Under the pieces are notes generated by a model, which made no database searches, was not told where the DNA came from, and saw nothing but the letters and a program-made list of their open reading frames with translations. A stretch of DNA of 33,985 bases from Verrucomicrobia bacterium 12-59-8. Its GTDB lineage: Bacteria; Verrucomicrobiota; Verrucomicrobiae; Verrucomicrobiales; Verrucomicrobiaceae. This document shows, piece after piece, positions 24,650 through 33,586 of this stretch; within the stretch, counting starts at the first letter, position 1, and the number at the start of each line of letters is the position of its first letter. Made by a program: the position numbers and the translations under genes. Location of the stretch: the NCBI GenBank assembly GCA_002279765.1, contig NCCR01000024.1, positions 1-33,985 of the forward strand, given 5' to 3'.

Positions 24650-24971
24650 TTGGAAGAGACTAACGCTTTGAGCATCGCAATCAACGGGCAGGTGCAGGTT
24701 GAACTTTAGCTTGCTATTGCTCGAAGCCTTTTAATGAGGCTAGCAGGAAGGCCCATGCGCCGCTGGTTGGGTTCATATGGCTGCGAACAAAAGTAAAAGC
24801 AGCAACGTGTTACCGGCTGCCAGCCGGTGGTTTGGAAAGGCCCGGAGGCCACTGAAGGGGCTCGCAGCTCGTACCACTTCCCGGAGGCTGGGCTGGCGAA
24901 AAGTGCTCGCTAGTACTTTGGCGGAACGTGAGGCAAGAGCGCTGCGTATCATGCCGTAGTCCTGCCCCTTC
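24650..24971. other. 322-bp gene-free stretch with small palindromes
   Basis: This gap separates the divergent methyltransferase start and the large PSCyt1 gene and should contain both promoters. It contains ACCGGCT-GCC-AGCCGGT (24812-24828; 7-bp arms, the same CCGGCT/AGCCGG arms as the palindromes at 7785 and 25605) and GGCC-CGGA-GGCC (24839-24850). It also contains GCGAACAAAAGTAAAAGC (24783-24800), which recurs inverted with two mismatches at 28480-28497. A 60-codon open frame at 24777-24959 looks like a repeat translated by chance. No RNA gene was recognised. Confidence 0.55.
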
Positions 24972-27900
24972 ATGATTTCCTGCCGCCAAGCTCTTGCATT
25001 CGTTCTGCTCACCTCCTCGCTCACTGCGGAGGTGGCGAAGGTGCATCCGGCGCAGGCGATGGGGCTCCTCAAGACGCAGTGCCTGGGGTGTCACAATGCG
25101 GAGAAGAAGAAAGGTGGGCTCTCTCTGGAGACGCGTGAATTGGCGCTGAAGGGTGGCGAGAATGGTGCCGCACTGAATGCGGGGGATGCGGATCACAGCG
25201 CGCTGATCAATGCGCTGAATGATCCGGGCGATGCGCATATGCCGCCGAAGAAGCAGATGCCGGAGAAGCAGGTCAATCTGCTGAAAGCTTGGGTGAATGC
25301 GGGTGCGCCCTGGGATGATGCGGCGCTGAAGAAATTCGGTGAACTGACGCCTGTGGACAAACTGGTGACGCTGCCTGCTGGCCATACACCTGCGGGTGCG
25401 ATGGCGTTAAGAGGGGATGGCAAACTTCTGGCGGTGGGGCATGGCAATCGGGTGCTGATTCGCGATGTGGCGGCAAAGGATTCTCCAATCGTTGCCACGC
25501 TCGAAGGTCACAAGGATGTGGTGCAGTCGCTGGCGTGGAATGCGGATGGCTCGCTGCTGGCGGCGGGTGGTTACCGGACGGTGCGGGTGTGGAAGGTGCC
25601 GGAGCCGGCTAAAGCCGGTACTACAAAACAGGTCTGGGAGCAGGCGCATACGCTGGCAGAGCCATTGGAGGGGCGAGTAACGGGGCTCGTTTTTCTGCCG
25701 GACAATGGCACTCTGATTCTTGCGGATGGTGCCACGAGTTTGAAGGGCGTGCTGCATCGCTGGAAACTTGGCGAGCCGAAGCCGTCGCAGACGGTGGAGG
25801 CGCATGCTGACAATGTGCTGAGTCTTGCTTTGAGCCGGGATGGCAAGCAGATCGCCACCGGGGGCGCGGACAATCTGGCCAAGGTGTGGGATGCGGCGAC
25901 GCTGAAGGAGATCGCCAAGATCGAGGGGCATGTGGGGCACATCGTGGCGCTCGGCTTCAGCACGGATGGCAAATGGCTGGCCACGGGTAGTGCGGACAAG
26001 GATCTGAAAGTCTGGGACATCGCCAGCAAGGAGATGATCATGCTGCTGGGGGACAAAACTTCACCAGTCAATGCGCTGCTGTGGTCGCCGGATTCCACCA
26101 GCCTCACTTACTTCAATGACAACGGCAGCGTGCATGGCGTCACGGAATTGAAGGCGCATGATGGGGTGCGGCTCGCTTTCACCTCGGGGACAGACAAGAG
26201 GATCGGCACGCTCGAAGCCGTGCCGAACGCTGTGGTGATGACGGCCGATGGAAAAAATGTCTTCGCCGCCACTGATGCGGGAGATGTTTTCCATATCGAT
26301 GAGAAGCAGAAGATTACGAGGCTGAACGGGCCTGCGGCTGCGCCCGCCACGCCCAATCCCAAGGCGCTGTCTTTTACGCAGGACATTCTGCCTGTGCTGA
26401 GCAAGGCGGGTTGCAATCTCGGTAGCTGTCATGCGAAGTCGTCCGGACAGGCGGGCTTCAAGCTCTCCATCTTCGCTTTCGATCCGAAGGGCGACTACAT
26501 GGAACTGGTGAAGGACTCGCGCGGACGGCGTGTGTTTCCGGCTTTGCCGGAAGACAGCCTGCTGCTGCAAAAGTCCGTGGTGCGCGTGCAGCATGAAGGC
26601 GGGCAGCGGTTTGAGGCTGACTCTGAGTCGGCGAAGACCATCGCTGAGTGGATTCGCCAAGGCATGCCGTACGAGACGCCCGGTCAGCCTGCGCTCACGG
26701 GCATCGAGGTGGTGCCGACGGAGAAAACCTATCGTAAGAATGAGGCAGGAGTTTTGAAGGTTACGGCGAAATACAGCAACGGCACTACGCGCGATGTGAC
26801 GGGTCTGACCGACTACATTTCCTCCGAGAAGTCCATCGCCGCTGTGGATGAGGACGGGCACATGAAAACCACGAACGAGAGCGGCGAGACTGTCATCGTG
26901 GCGCGTTACATGGGGCAGGTGGCCATCTCGCGAGTGGCGGTGCCTGCGGACAAACTGCTGCCGCCGGCAAGCTACGCGAAGCTGACTGTGCGCAATGAGA
27001 TCGACAAGCTCGTGTATGCGCGCCTGCAAAAGCTCGGCCATCTGCCCAGCGACACCTGCACGGATGCGGAGTTCCTGCGCCGGAGTACGCTGGATGCCAT
27101 CGGTATGCTGCCCACTGTGGCCGAGGCCCGTGCCTTTGCCTTGAACAACGATCCCAAGAAGTACGAGAAGTGGGTCGATGCGCTGCTGCAGCGCCCCGAG
27201 TGGGCCGATCACTGGGCCATCAAATGGGGCGACCTGATTCGCCCCAATCCCTCGCGTGTCGGGGTGAAGCCGGTTTATCTGCTGGATCAGTGGATACGTC
27301 AGAGTTTTCGCGAGAACAAGCCCTGGGATCGCTTTGTGCGCGAACTCATCACTGCTCAAGGCAACACGCATCAGGACGGTCCGGTGGCGATCTGGCGCGA
27401 CAAACGCGACCCTGTGGATGCAGCGACATTCGTTGGGCAGATCTTTCTTGGTGTGCGTCTGGAATGCGCGAAGTGCCACCACCACCCGACGGAGAAATGG
27501 GACCTCACTGACTACTATCAGATGGCCGCGTTCTTCACGCAGATGAAGCGCAAAGGGCAGGGGATCTCCGCACCGATCAGCGGCGAGCCTGAGCAGATGT
27601 GGTTCGCGCCGGGGAATGCGGGCATCGAGCATCCAGTCACTAAGGCCAAGCTCAAACCGCGCCCGCCTGCGGACAAGGAAATCACCATCGCTGAAACGCA
27701 GGACCCGCGCTCCGTGCTGGCCGACTGGATGACCAACCCGCACAATCCCTACTTTGCGCCTGCCATCGTGAACCGCGTGTGGTCCAGTTTTATGGGCCGT
27801 GGCATCGTCGATCCTGTGGATGACTTCCGAGCCTCGAACCCGCCCACCAACGCCCCGCTGCTCGACTGGCTGGCGCAGGATTTCGTGAAGCATGGCTACG

Positions 27901-28478
27901 ATTTGAAGCACCTCATGCGCGCCCTCATGCTGTCGCAGACTTATCGCCTGAGCAGTCTGCCGAATGAAACAAACCTCGCGGATTTGAAGAACTACAGCCG
28001 CAGCTACCGCCGCCGTTTGCCTGCGGAAACGCTGCTGGATGCCGTCTGCGAAGTCACCGAAGTCCAGGAGACTTTCTCCGGCATGCCGGCTGAGGCGCTG
28101 GCGAAACAGACGTGGAATCACAAGCTCGAAAGCCAGTTCATGGACGCCTTTGGCCGCCCCAACGCCAGCTCCGAATGCCCCTGCGAGCGTGATGCCAAGC
28201 CGAGTGTGGTCCAAGCACTGCACCTGATGAATTCCACCAAGCTACAGGAGATGCTCATCAGCAGCAAAGGCCGTGTCACACGGTTGGCCAAAAGCGATCT
28301 CAAGCCGGAGCAGATCATGGAAGAACTCTACCTAGCATGCTACTCACGCCTGCCCACTGCCGAAGAAGCCGCGATTGTTGGCAAGGCGCTTGATGTGGGC
28401 GTTGCGAACCGGCAGGCGGCGATTGAGGATGTGCTGTGGAGTTTGCTGAACTCGGCGGAGTTTGTGTTTAATCACTGA
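24972..28478 (+). CDS. PSCyt1-WD40-DUF1549-DUF1553 exported cytochrome-like protein
   Basis: A 1168-aa giant of the planctomycete/verrucomicrobial type. It has a signal peptide (MISCRQALAFVLLTSSLTAE), then PSCyt1 with CLGCH at 37-41 and the MPPKKQMP motif near 90-97. WD40 repeats fill about 135-390 (LEGHKDVVQSLAWNADGSLL; IEGHVGHIVALGFSTDGKWL). A second haem-like site CNLGSCH at 481-487 follows, then a BIG2-like domain (about 575-658), DUF1549 (about 675-880) and DUF1553 (about 915-1150). Such proteins occur next to DUF1501 genes, as here, and are thought to act outside the cytoplasm on complex polysaccharides; this is not proven. EPAKAGTT at 211-218 is a palindrome-encoded insert between WD repeats. 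The start was chosen by its signal peptide. Confidence 0.88.
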   Translation: MISCRQALAFVLLTSSLTAEVAKVHPAQAMGLLKTQCLGCHNAEKKKGGLSLETRELALKGGENGAALNAGDADHSALINALNDPGDAHMPPKKQMPEKQVNLLKAWVNAGAPWDDAALKKFGELTPVDKLVTLPAGHTPAGAMALRGDGKLLAVGHGNRVLIRDVAAKDSPIVATLEGHKDVVQSLAWNADGSLLAAGGYRTVRVWKVPEPAKAGTTKQVWEQAHTLAEPLEGRVTGLVFLPDNGTLILADGATSLKGVLHRWKLGEPKPSQTVEAHADNVLSLALSRDGKQIATGGADNLAKVWDAATLKEIAKIEGHVGHIVALGFSTDGKWLATGSADKDLKVWDIASKEMIMLLGDKTSPVNALLWSPDSTSLTYFNDNGSVHGVTELKAHDGVRLAFTSGTDKRIGTLEAVPNAVVMTADGKNVFAATDAGDVFHIDEKQKITRLNGPAAAPATPNPKALSFTQDILPVLSKAGCNLGSCHAKSSGQAGFKLSIFAFDPKGDYMELVKDSRGRRVFPALPEDSLLLQKSVVRVQHEGGQRFEADSESAKTIAEWIRQGMPYETPGQPALTGIEVVPTEKTYRKNEAGVLKVTAKYSNGTTRDVTGLTDYISSEKSIAAVDEDGHMKTTNESGETVIVARYMGQVAISRVAVPADKLLPPASYAKLTVRNEIDKLVYARLQKLGHLPSDTCTDAEFLRRSTLDAIGMLPTVAEARAFALNNDPKKYEKWVDALLQRPEWADHWAIKWGDLIRPNPSRVGVKPVYLLDQWIRQSFRENKPWDRFVRELITAQGNTHQDGPVAIWRDKRDPVDAATFVGQIFLGVRLECAKCHHHPTEKWDLTDYYQMAAFFTQMKRKGQGISAPISGEPEQMWFAPGNAGIEHPVTKAKLKPRPPADKEITIAETQDPRSVLADWMTNPHNPYFAPAIVNRVWSSFMGRGIVDPVDDFRASNPPTNAPLLDWLAQDFVKHGYDLKHLMRALMLSQTYRLSSLPNETNLADLKNYSRSYRRRLPAETLLDAVCEVTEVQETFSGMPAEALAKQTWNHKLESQFMDAFGRPNASSECPCERDAKPSVVQALHLMNSTKLQEMLISSKGRVTRLAKSDLKPEQIMEELYLACYSRLPTAEEAAIVGKALDVGVANRQAAIEDVLWSLLNSAEFVFNH
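25605..25623 (+). repeat. CCGGCTAAAGCCGG palindrome inside the WD40 gene
   Basis: The 14-bp palindrome (25605-25618) followed by TACTAC lies between two WD40 blades and is translated as EPAKAGTT. The same unit, in the same frame and with the same preceding Glu codon and ACTAC flank, is read on the coding strand of the haem-binding gene around 7783-7800. The two host genes are otherwise unrelated at this point, so independent insertion of one dispersed element is the simplest reading. Confidence 0.65.
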
Positions 28479-28542
28479 AGCTGGTACTTTTGTTCGCTTT
28501 CGCAAGAAGCCCTTGTGAGGAACGTAGTTTCCAAGTCCACAA

Positions 28543-29883
28543 ATGTCACGTATTACCCACAACTGCGCCGGTCACATGCGGCGTGATTTCTTGAAGCTCG
28601 GTCTCACCGCTGCGGGTGGTGGCATGGGCTTCACGGATTTGCTGCGAGCACGGGCTATGGCGGCGCAGGCTCCGCAGCCTTCGCTATCACGTCCGGTGAA
28701 CTGCATTCTGGTGTGGCTGGATGGTGGGCCGTCGCATTACGAGATGTTTGATCCGAAGCCGGATGCGCCGAGCGAGATCCGGGGCGAATTCGGCACGATC
28801 CCGACGAGCGTTCCTGGAGTGTGGTTTTCCGAAAGCGTGCCGCATCTGGCGAAAGCGGCGGACAAGTTCACCGTGGTGCGCAGCGTGACGCACAAGGATC
28901 CGAACCACGGCGGCGGCAATCATTACATGATGACGGGCGCGCCGACACCGGTGCCGGTGGGCTGCGGTGCCTTTGTGACTTTTCATCCGTCCTTCGGCAG
29001 CGTGGTGAGCTACAAGCGCGGTGTGAAAAACGGCCTGCCCGCCTACATGACGCTGCCCAGCATCACCCGCAGCGGCGGTCCCAATTTCCTCGGCGCGGAG
29101 CATGCGCCGTTTGTCGCCGGGGGGGACCCGAACGCGAAGGGCTTCAAGGTGCGTGATGTGGTGCTGCCCTCCGAGATTACTGATGCTCGTGGGCTTGCCC
29201 GCCGCGAACTGCGTCACTCGCTGGACCGCATGAAGCGTCTGAATGATGCTGTGGCGGAAGATCCGGCAGTGAGTTTTGACACGTTCTATGGTCAGGCGGT
29301 GGATTTGATCGCCTCGAAGCCTGCGCAAGAGGCCTTTGATATTTCCCTCGAAGATGACAAGACGCGCGATCTCTACGGTCGCAACGATTTGGGCCAGCGC
29401 ATGCTGCTGGCGCGTCGTCTCGTGGAAGTCGGTGTGCCCTTTGTCACTGTGAATTACGGCGGCTGGGATCATCACCGCGATCTTTTCAAGACCTGCAAAG
29501 GCGACTTCATGCAGAAGTTTGATCAGGGCATGGCCGGACTGATTACTGATCTTGATCGTCGTGGCCTGCTGGAAAGCACGCTGGTCGTTGCACTGGGAGA
29601 GTTTGGTCGCACGCCGAAGATCAACAAGGATTCGGGCCGCGACCACTGGCCTGGCGCGATGAACATTCTCTTCGCAGGCGCGGGAGTCCCACGCGGTGGC
29701 ATCGTCGGTGCCACGGATCCGAAGGGCTACTACGCCAGCGACAACATCTACTCGCCCGAAGATTTTGCCGTGACGCTGTACAACAAGCTCGGCATTGATC
29801 CGCATCAGGTGCTGCACACCGGCAGCGGTCGTCCTGTGCAGTTGATCAATGGCGGCAGGCCCATCCGCGAGTTGTTTGCGTGA
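28543..29883 (+). CDS. DUF1501 exported protein (Tat signal)
   Basis: A 446-aa DUF1501 (sulfatase-fold-like) protein. The N-terminus carries a twin-arginine signal (MRRDFLKLGLTAAGGG) after a short leader typical of the family. Core motifs are LVWLDGGPSHYEMFDPKPDAPSEIRGEF, GGGNHYMMTGAP, and the C-terminal GEFGRTPKINKDSGRDHWPGAMN segment. It follows the DUF1553 gene by 64 bp, the standard PVC pairing, in which both are thought to act together outside the cytoplasm. The downstream PPC gene overlaps its stop (TGATG). Activity is unknown; relatives show an alkaline-phosphatase-like fold. Confidence 0.9.
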   Translation: MSRITHNCAGHMRRDFLKLGLTAAGGGMGFTDLLRARAMAAQAPQPSLSRPVNCILVWLDGGPSHYEMFDPKPDAPSEIRGEFGTIPTSVPGVWFSESVPHLAKAADKFTVVRSVTHKDPNHGGGNHYMMTGAPTPVPVGCGAFVTFHPSFGSVVSYKRGVKNGLPAYMTLPSITRSGGPNFLGAEHAPFVAGGDPNAKGFKVRDVVLPSEITDARGLARRELRHSLDRMKRLNDAVAEDPAVSFDTFYGQAVDLIASKPAQEAFDISLEDDKTRDLYGRNDLGQRMLLARRLVEVGVPFVTVNYGGWDHHRDLFKTCKGDFMQKFDQGMAGLITDLDRRGLLESTLVVALGEFGRTPKINKDSGRDHWPGAMNILFAGAGVPRGGIVGATDPKGYYASDNIYSPEDFAVTLYNKLGIDPHQVLHTGSGRPVQLINGGRPIRELFA

Positions 29884-31352
29884 TGTGTTTTGGAATGACT
29901 ACTTGCAGAAGTGCATTGGCATTGGCCATTTTGTTTTTATCGCAGGTCACTTCTGGGCTCGCAGCGCCGCCTGCCTTTGACAGTCTCTTTCCTGCCGGTG
30001 GGCAGATCGGCAGCCGGGTCGAAACGCAGGTGAGCGGCAAGGGGTTGGAGAAAGAGACGTTTCTGGCCTGGAGCAGTGATTCGCGTGTCGTAGTTCTAGG
30101 TGGCGACAAGCCGAAGAAGTTCTTTCTTAACATCGCCAAGGATGCAGTGCCTGGCCCGTGTCTGATACGGCTTTATAGCGAAACGGATGCCTCGCCGCCG
30201 CGCATCGTTGAGGTTGGCAAGTTTGAGGAAGTGCTCGAAAATGAGCCCAATGACACGCTTGCTGATGCGAAGCAGGCCGAAGCCCAGATGAATGTGACGA
30301 TCAATGGCGTGCTGGAGAAGGCGGGAGATGTGGATTCCTTCGCCATTCGGGCGCAGAAGGGCAAACGCGTCACGCTGGATCTACATGGCTATGCTCTAGG
30401 ATCACCGATGGACCCGGCGATGCGGCTGCTGAATGACCGGGGTATTGAAATCGCCGCAGGTCATGACTCGCACAACCTCGATCCGCGCATTGAGCACATG
30501 CCCACGGCGGACGGCACCTTGTTTGTGCAGCTTTTCGCGTTTACGCATCCTCCTGCAGCAGATGTCGCCTTTAAAGGCAGTGCGAATCATGTGTATCGGC
30601 TCACGGTGACGAATGAGGCGAAGGCTGCGCCGGCCTTAGACGAGCCGGGGAATCTCAGTCTGCCTGCGGTGGTGAATGGCTGCATCAGCCACGCGGCTGA
30701 AGAGGATCGGTACACCTTTACTGCCAAGAAAGGGGATGATTTGCAGATCAGCGTGCGTGCGCAGCGCCTGCACAGTCCCTTGGATGCTACGCTGCGGATC
30801 GAGGATGAGGCGGGCAAAGTCTTGCAGCAGGCGGATGATGGCGACAAGGACAGTCTGGATCCCGCGCTGCGCTGGAAAGCACCGAAGGATGGCGAGTTTA
30901 AACTGATCATCGCTGACCGGTTTCAACATGGCAGCGTGGAGCATTTGTATGAACTGACAGTGAAACCCTTTGCGCCTTCGCTCACGGCCACGCTCGACAC
31001 ACATGCCTATCGGCTAGAGGCTGGCAAGACGGTCGAAGTGAAACTCACGGTGAAGACGAGCGGGACGTTTGCCGGCAAGATCAAAGCGCAGGCGATGCAA
31101 CTGCCTGCGGGTGTCACGGCGGAAAGCGTGGATGTGGCGGCCAAGGGTGGTGAGGTGAAACTCACGCTGAAGGCGACGGCAGAGGTGGCTGCGAATCAGG
31201 CACCGTTTGCGGTAGAACTTGTCACCAGCACGCCAGATGCGGTGGAAACAGTGACGGCGACATATGCGATTCCTTTTACCGAGCCGCGCGGTGATCTGCT
31301 CATGATGTCAGACACACATCCTTGGCTGACGGTGGTGTCGAAGAAGCCATAG
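29883..31352 (+). CDS. Exported protein with pre-peptidase C-terminal (PPC) domains
   Basis: A 489-aa exported protein. ATG 29883 overlaps the DUF1501 stop by one base, so translation is coupled; GTG 29880 is an alternative. Signal peptide ends near SGLAA. Two PPC-like beta-sandwich domains are visible: one starting DVDSFAIRAQKGKRVTLDL with MDPAMRLLNDRG, and one starting EDRYTFTAKKGDDLQISV with LDATLRIEDEAG, followed by an immunoglobulin-like C-terminal section (about 345-470). PPC domains usually help secretion or substrate binding and are common next to DUF1501 genes in this phylum. It is the third gene of the transcript that begins at 24972. No enzyme domain was recognised. Confidence 0.85.
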   Translation: MCFGMTTCRSALALAILFLSQVTSGLAAPPAFDSLFPAGGQIGSRVETQVSGKGLEKETFLAWSSDSRVVVLGGDKPKKFFLNIAKDAVPGPCLIRLYSETDASPPRIVEVGKFEEVLENEPNDTLADAKQAEAQMNVTINGVLEKAGDVDSFAIRAQKGKRVTLDLHGYALGSPMDPAMRLLNDRGIEIAAGHDSHNLDPRIEHMPTADGTLFVQLFAFTHPPAADVAFKGSANHVYRLTVTNEAKAAPALDEPGNLSLPAVVNGCISHAAEEDRYTFTAKKGDDLQISVRAQRLHSPLDATLRIEDEAGKVLQQADDGDKDSLDPALRWKAPKDGEFKLIIADRFQHGSVEHLYELTVKPFAPSLTATLDTHAYRLEAGKTVEVKLTVKTSGTFAGKIKAQAMQLPAGVTAESVDVAAKGGEVKLTLKATAEVAANQAPFAVELVTSTPDAVETVTATYAIPFTEPRGDLLMMSDTHPWLTVVSKKP

Positions 31353-31418
31353 CGCGGTTCGGTGCGATGGCGCTGGTGATATTAATTTTACCTTGGCAAG
31401 TCAGCGGCACTCCCAAGG

Positions 31419-31436
31419 ATGGCATGAGCCATTTTT
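31419..31436 (+). terminator. Weak terminator-like hairpin after the PPC gene
   Basis: ATGGC-ATGA-GCCAT followed by TTTT (31419-31436) lies 66 bp after the PPC stop and 60 bp before the phosphatase gene. The 5-bp stem is short and not very GC-rich, so this is only a candidate end for the 24972-31352 transcript. Confidence 0.3.
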
Positions 31437-31496
31437 GTGCATGGTCTCACCTGCGTTTGCTACTGCGTCTGAGAGGGCCTATGGCGGGGGTGAAAT

Positions 31497-32132
31497 ATGA
31501 AAACGATCTGGTTTATTCGTCATGCGGAAAGTCTGAGCAACGCGGGGTTTCCCACGGACACGCCGCATGCGATCGGGCTGAGCGAGAAGGGGCTGGCGCA
31601 GGCGGAGGCGCTGGGCGCGCAGTGGCGGACGGAGCTGGATCTGATCGTGGTTTCGCGCTACTCGCGCACGGCGTACACGGCGGCACCGCTGTGCAGGCGG
31701 CATCCGCAGGTGCCGGTTATTGAGCTGCCGCTGCATGAGCTGACTTTCTTGGCTCCGGGACGCTATGTGGGGACGACGGAGGATCTGCGGCGGGAGCCGG
31801 CGCGGCAGTTCTGGGAGCGCTGCGATCCGGACTATTGCGATGGCGAGGGGGCGGAGACGTTTCGGCATTTTTGTGAGCGCATTGATGCATCGCTGGTGGC
31901 GCTGCGGGAGCGTGCAGAGCAGCGCATCGCGGTGGTTTGCCATGCGTATGTGATCAAGGCGATCCTGTGGCGGCAGTTGCACCCGGAGGCGGCGTTTGAT
32001 GCGGAGTACATGCGGGAGTTTTTTGCGTTTCACCTGAACTGCGTGGTGCCGAATGTGATGGTGTATCCGTTTGAGTGTGGGGAGGGTGAGGCACTGGGGA
32101 TGCTGTCGCCGTTTCAGATTGAGGTATGGTGA
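31497..32132 (+). CDS. Histidine phosphatase superfamily protein
   Basis: A 211-aa member of the phosphoglycerate-mutase-like histidine phosphatase superfamily. The catalytic RHA (Arg8, His9) opens the protein, the second arginine lies in SRYSRTAYT (about 53-61), a catalytic acidic residue is likely Glu81 (LHELTF), and the second histidine is His149 (VVCHAY). A GGGGGTGAA sequence about 5 bases before ATG 31497 is a good ribosome binding site. No signal peptide, so it is cytoplasmic. Substrate cannot be predicted; members act on phosphosugars, nucleotides or phosphoproteins. It stands between exported PVC-type genes but need not share their role. Confidence 0.85.
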   Translation: MKTIWFIRHAESLSNAGFPTDTPHAIGLSEKGLAQAEALGAQWRTELDLIVVSRYSRTAYTAAPLCRRHPQVPVIELPLHELTFLAPGRYVGTTEDLRREPARQFWERCDPDYCDGEGAETFRHFCERIDASLVALRERAEQRIAVVCHAYVIKAILWRQLHPEAAFDAEYMREFFAFHLNCVVPNVMVYPFECGEGEALGMLSPFQIEVW

Positions 32133-32154
32133 GGTGCCTTGAACTTCGACAATC

Positions 32155-32175
32155 GACAATCGATTTTTGATTGTC
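32155..32175 (+). terminator. Hairpin between the phosphatase and the second DUF1501 gene
   Basis: GACAATC-GATTTTT-GATTGTC (32155-32175) is a perfect 7-bp stem with a T-rich loop. The left arm is also tandemly repeated (CGACAATC twice, 32147-32161). There is no T-run after the stem, so it may be a rho-dependent or protein-binding site rather than an intrinsic terminator. Confidence 0.3.
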
Positions 32176-32226
32176 CAAGTTTCAAACCCACGCAAGTGGG
32201 TGCGCTTTGTGTGCGTAGTGTTGGGC

Positions 32227-33582
32227 ATGTCTGATTTCTCCGCACTCTCGCGCCGTGAGCTGCTGGCCCGCATGGGCGGTGGAATGGGTGCGTTGGGGCT
32301 GGCTTCGACGTTGCAGGGGGCAGCGAGGACGAACTTTGTGCCGAAGGCGAAGCGGGTGATTCAGCTGTTCATGAATGGCGGGCCGTTTGGGCCAGATTTT
32401 TTTGACCCGAAGCCTGGGCTGACGAAGTATGCGGGGCAGAAGCCGGAAGGAGCGGACCTGCGCACCGAACGGCCGACGGGCGGGCTGCTGGCGTCTCCGT
32501 ATGCGTTTTCCAAGCATGGGCAGAGCGGGCTGGAAATCAGCGAGCTGCTGCCGAATCTGGCGCAGCATGCGGATGAGCTGTGCGTGCTGCGCTCATGCCA
32601 CACGGACAATCCGAATCATGGCCCGGCGCTGTTGCTCATGAACAATGGCACGATGACGGAGCGTGTGCCGAGCATGGGCTCGTGGCTGAGCTACGGCCTG
32701 GGCAATGAGAATGCGAATCTGCCGTCGTTTGTGGTGCTGTGTCCGGGCAAACCGGTGCGGTATTCGGTGCTGTGGACGAGCGCGTTTCTGCCGGCGCAGC
32801 ATCAGGGGGTGTACATCAATCACTCCAACCTGGAGCCGCAAAGGATGATTCCGTGGCTGACGAATGAGAAGCTGGGGAAGGCGGATCAGCGCAAGCAGAT
32901 CGACCTGATGCAGGCGCTGAATGCGGAACATCTGGCGGCACGCGGTGGTGCGGATGTGGCGCTGAATGGTCGTATTCAGGCGATGGAGACGGCGTACCGC
33001 ATGCAGTCGGCGGCGACGGATGCTTTTGATGTGAATCTGGAGTCACCCAAAGTGCGTGAGATGTATGGCACGAGCCATTTCTCCAATGGCTGTCTGATGG
33101 CGCGGCGGTTGGTGGAACGCGGCGTGCGCTTTGTGCAGTTGTACTATGGCAATGGTCAGCCGTGGGATACGCACTCGAAGCATGATGAGCAGACGCGGAA
33201 GCTGGGAGCAGACATCGACCGGCCTATCGCGGCGCTTATTGGTGATCTGAAACAGCGCGGGATGCTGGAGGACACGCTGATTGTGTGGGGCGGGGAGTTT
33301 GGGCGCACGCCGGTGAGTGAGAACGGCAATGGGCGGGATCACAATCCGCATGGGTTCTCGATGTTCTTTGCCGGTGGTGGTGTGCGTGGTGGCACGGCCT
33401 ATGGGGAGAGCGATGAGTTTGGCTTCAAGGCGGCGGTGGACAAGATGCACGTGCATGACGTGCATGCGACGATCTTGCACCTGCTGGGCATGGACCACGA
33501 GAGGCTGACGTATCGCTATGCGGGACGTGATTACCGCCTGACGGATGTAAACGGGCGGGTCCCGCAGGCGATTGTGGGGTGA
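32227..33582 (+). CDS. DUF1501 exported protein, second copy (Tat signal)
   Basis: A 451-aa DUF1501 protein from ATG 32227 (MSDFSALSRRELLARMGGGM), which gives a twin-arginine signal; an upstream in-frame start at 32167 would add 20 residues through the hairpin region. Motifs match the family: LFMNGGPFGPDFFDPKPGLTKYAG, HTDNPNHGPALLLMNNG, and GGEFGRTPVSENGNGRDHNPHG. It differs strongly from the copy at 28543 (for example MNGGPFG against LDGGPSH), so it is an old paralogue, not a recent duplicate. Its usual DUF1549/DUF1553 partner is not adjacent. Codon use is richer in G-ending codons than its neighbours by eye. Confidence 0.9.
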   Translation: MSDFSALSRRELLARMGGGMGALGLASTLQGAARTNFVPKAKRVIQLFMNGGPFGPDFFDPKPGLTKYAGQKPEGADLRTERPTGGLLASPYAFSKHGQSGLEISELLPNLAQHADELCVLRSCHTDNPNHGPALLLMNNGTMTERVPSMGSWLSYGLGNENANLPSFVVLCPGKPVRYSVLWTSAFLPAQHQGVYINHSNLEPQRMIPWLTNEKLGKADQRKQIDLMQALNAEHLAARGGADVALNGRIQAMETAYRMQSAATDAFDVNLESPKVREMYGTSHFSNGCLMARRLVERGVRFVQLYYGNGQPWDTHSKHDEQTRKLGADIDRPIAALIGDLKQRGMLEDTLIVWGGEFGRTPVSENGNGRDHNPHGFSMFFAGGGVRGGTAYGESDEFGFKAAVDKMHVHDVHATILHLLGMDHERLTYRYAGRDYRLTDVNGRVPQAIVG

Positions 33583-33586
33583 TTGG

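Noticed and set aside
24777..24959. 60-codon plus-strand open frame in the gap before the PSCyt1 gene
   Set aside because: It runs straight through the palindromes, is Arg/Ala-rich in the way translated GC-rich repeats are, and lacks any domain; treated as intergenic repeat.
26061..28223. Long minus-strand open frame opposite the DUF1549/DUF1553 region
   Set aside because: It is the His/Arg-rich antisense shadow of a well-recognised gene; high GC keeps the reverse frame open.
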